From Kurthia huakuii LAM0618 (lineage in GTDB: Bacteria; Bacillota; Bacilli; Bacillales_A; Planococcaceae), in assembly GCF_000505545.1 (NCBI RefSeq), contig NZ_AYTB01000016.1, positions 62,001-126,000 of the forward strand: a DNA stretch of 64,000 nucleotides, in the 5' to 3' direction. Shown here one piece after another: positions 63,213 through 64,000 of the stretch (position 1 is the first letter of the stretch; every line of letters begins with the position of its first letter). The translations under genes and the position numbers were made by a program. A model generated the notes under the pieces. It did no database searches and had not been told where the DNA came from. It saw only the letters and a list, made by a program, of their open reading frames with translations.

Positions 63213-63449
63213 AAAAATATCCTCCAATACTACCGTCATCTCCACACTTCCAATCTATATTGTCTAATATAGATTATCCGTTATTAGTGGGGAATTTTTA
63301 AACGGTATTATCGAGGATTTTAACAGCGATTATGACAGCAGCACTTCTTTTGGAACATATTTTTTATTTAAATATGCGTCCCTTCGACAACTACTTCCCA
63401 TCAATCACCGCTTCGCTGAATATCCCTTTTTAAAAGTAAGCCCGAAATA

Positions 63450-63478
63450 TAAAAAAACGCGCACCTTAACGGTACGCA
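63450..63478 (-). terminator. terminator-like hairpin left of the IS66 element
   Basis: GCGTACC/GGTGCGC stem with one mismatch, followed by T7 on the minus strand. It may have ended a gene that once lay to the right. Confidence 0.6.
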
Positions 63479-63482
63479 CAGC

Positions 63483-63526
63483 AAATAGCCGATTAGTCGA
63501 ATGATTTTTGACTAAGTCGGCTATTT
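63483..63526. terminator. long hairpin at the 3' end of the IS66 transposase gene
   Basis: AAATAGCCGA-TTAGTC pairs with GACTAA-TCGGCTATTT with one bulged base. It overlaps the stop codon; the T-run is short, so it may be an element-end structure as well as a terminator. Confidence 0.5.
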
Positions 63527-64000
63527 ATTTTCTACAAGTGGCCTGAATATCTTCGGACCATGGTAGATAACGCTCTAAAATTTCTGGTTGCTGCTGAAAA
63601 GGCAGGTTCGGTAAATCTGTCATCAATTTCACCAAGTATTGATAGAAATCAATGCCATTGGCTTTAGCAGTTTCAGCAAGACTTAAACAAATGGCATTTG
63701 AATGAGCGCCTGCTTCACTGACAGAAAACAGCCAATTTTTTCGACCAATCACATTTGGACGAATCGCATTTTCTGCAGCGTTATTATCAATGGCTATATA
63801 GCCATTATCAAGGAATCGTTTTAATGCAACTTTACGATTCAATGTGTAGTCAGCAGCTTTAGCAAGTGCATTTTTTCCGAAGAACGGCGAACGATCCACC
63901 CATTCAAAAAATTCATCTACAATCGGTTTGGATTCTTGCTGACGAATTTTCACACGTTCTTCCGGTGAAAGATGCTTGATCTTACGCTCAATATGAAATA
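63525..64000 (-). CDS. IS66 family transposase (TnpC), C-terminal part
   Basis: The frame is open from the window edge through IERKIKHLSPEERVKIRQQ to a TAA at 63525, about 158 codons. AIDNNAAENAIRPNVIGRKN is the strongly conserved IS66 block with the catalytic Glu, and FSVSEAGAHSNAICLSLAETA follows as usual. A GTG inside the frame is not a start; the protein begins beyond the window. Full-length members are about 500 residues. Confidence 0.92.
   Translation of the reverse strand, partial: FHIERKIKHLSPEERVKIRQQESKPIVDEFFEWVDRSPFFGKNALAKAADYTLNRKVALKRFLDNGYIAIDNNAAENAIRPNVIGRKNWLFSVSEAGAHSNAICLSLAETAKANGIDFYQYLVKLMTDLPNLPFQQQPEILERYLPWSEDIQATCRK

Larger units (their letters stand above)
58706..63337 (-). 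mobile_element. IS21-family insertion sequence (outer), itself interrupted
   Basis: The ends are inverted repeats: TGTCAATAACGCC at 58706 and, read from the other side, TGTCATAATCGC at 63337. Similarity continues for about 50 bases through CGATAAT and AAAATTCCCCA. The flanks carry an identical 5-bp duplication GCAGC (58701-58705 and 63338-63342). Without the inner element it is 2,186 bp and codes for IstA (broken) and IstB. Confidence 0.88.
58627..63401 (-). pseudogene. small ORF (45 codons) split by the outer IS21 element
   Basis: Two pieces, 63401-63343 (start) and 58705-58627 (end), join across the IS once one GCAGC target copy is removed. They then read an unbroken 45-residue protein, starting MGSSCRRDAYLNKKYVPKEV and ending LDELSKI and a TAA. 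The product would be basic and helical; no family is recognised. The ribosome site is weak (GGTGATT). A terminator-like hairpin lies upstream. The restoration itself is strong evidence for the insertion; that the ORF was a gene is moderately supported. Confidence 0.6.
63483..64000 (-). mobile_element. IS66-family element, partial (continues past the window)
   Basis: Only the 3' end of the transposase and the adjoining non-coding end are in the window. The exact terminus and any target duplication cannot be placed from here. Confidence 0.65.

Noticed and set aside
63313-63504. Plus-strand open frame at the right edge of the outer IS21
   Set aside because: It crosses the end of the element and runs into a hairpin; the minus strand instead gives a complete 45-codon ORF once the IS is removed.
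1-64000. rRNA, tRNA and replication origin signals
   Set aside because: No tRNA cloverleaf-like TTCRANNC blocks in context, rRNA stretches or DnaA-box clusters were noticed by eye; a tRNAscan-SE and Infernal run would be decisive.

Overview
The window reads as chromosome of a low-GC Gram-positive bacterium of the Bacillales, most likely Planococcaceae (the Lysinibacillus/Solibacillus/Kurthia neighbourhood). The grounds are strong GGAGG-type ribosome sites with frequent GTG/TTG starts, protein sequences close to Bacillus families (KimA, HmoA, YclNOPQ, PepF, YkaA/Pit, EfeMBU, MenA), classical 9-1-9 Fur boxes and intrinsic terminators after most genes. The species cannot be fixed from the sequence alone. 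No rRNA, tRNA or CRISPR array was seen.

Layout. 1-10.8 kb: a partial ZIP metal transporter, MFS exporter, PAP2 phosphatase, sarcosine-oxidase-like flavoenzyme, POT peptide transporter, HflX, a glyoxalase-like protein, NhaC and a methyltransferase. 10.9-15.1 kb: a Fur-controlled efeM-efeB-efeU iron uptake operon. 15.2-33 kb: two chemoreceptors, fumarase, the phosphate transporter pair, PepF, a SEC-C protein, YebC, a zinc peptidase, an LMW phosphatase, signal peptidase I and an acyltransferase. 33.4-43.8 kb: membrane proteins, CoA-disulfide reductase, RlmA, a MATE exporter, MenA and the potassium importer KimA behind a c-di-AMP (ydaO) riboswitch. 44.3-45.2 kb: an 870-bp gene-free island with inverted and direct repeats. 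45.2-58.6 kb: small unknown genes, a DNA glycosylase, a CDF transporter, SerC, a stress protein, two decayed genes, HmoA, and a Fur-controlled siderophore ABC transporter. 58.7-64 kb: a transposon cluster.

Main observations. (1) One IS21-family element sits inside the istA of another. Removing the inner copy with one 7-bp target duplication restores a 413-codon istA. Removing the outer copy with one 5-bp duplication restores a 45-codon ORF next to a phosphoglycerate-mutase-like gene. (2) A structured intergenic repeat of about 130 bp occurs three times (3.5, 20.7 and 28.9 kb). (3) A near-perfect Fur box lies between two convergent genes with no iron gene beside it, suggesting a Fur-controlled small RNA or a remnant. 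(4) A deletion has fused the start of a DUF2975 membrane protein to the end of a YozG-like regulator, and a frataxin-like iron chaperone gene (Fra/YdhG type) is frameshifted.

Iron is the recurring theme: ferrous/ferric uptake (Efe), siderophore import (Ycl-type), haem degradation (HmoA), a broken iron chaperone and at least four Fur-box-like sites. The rest is mostly housekeeping and transport. I found no multi-gene defence or biosynthetic system that looks new; the most novel material is non-coding.
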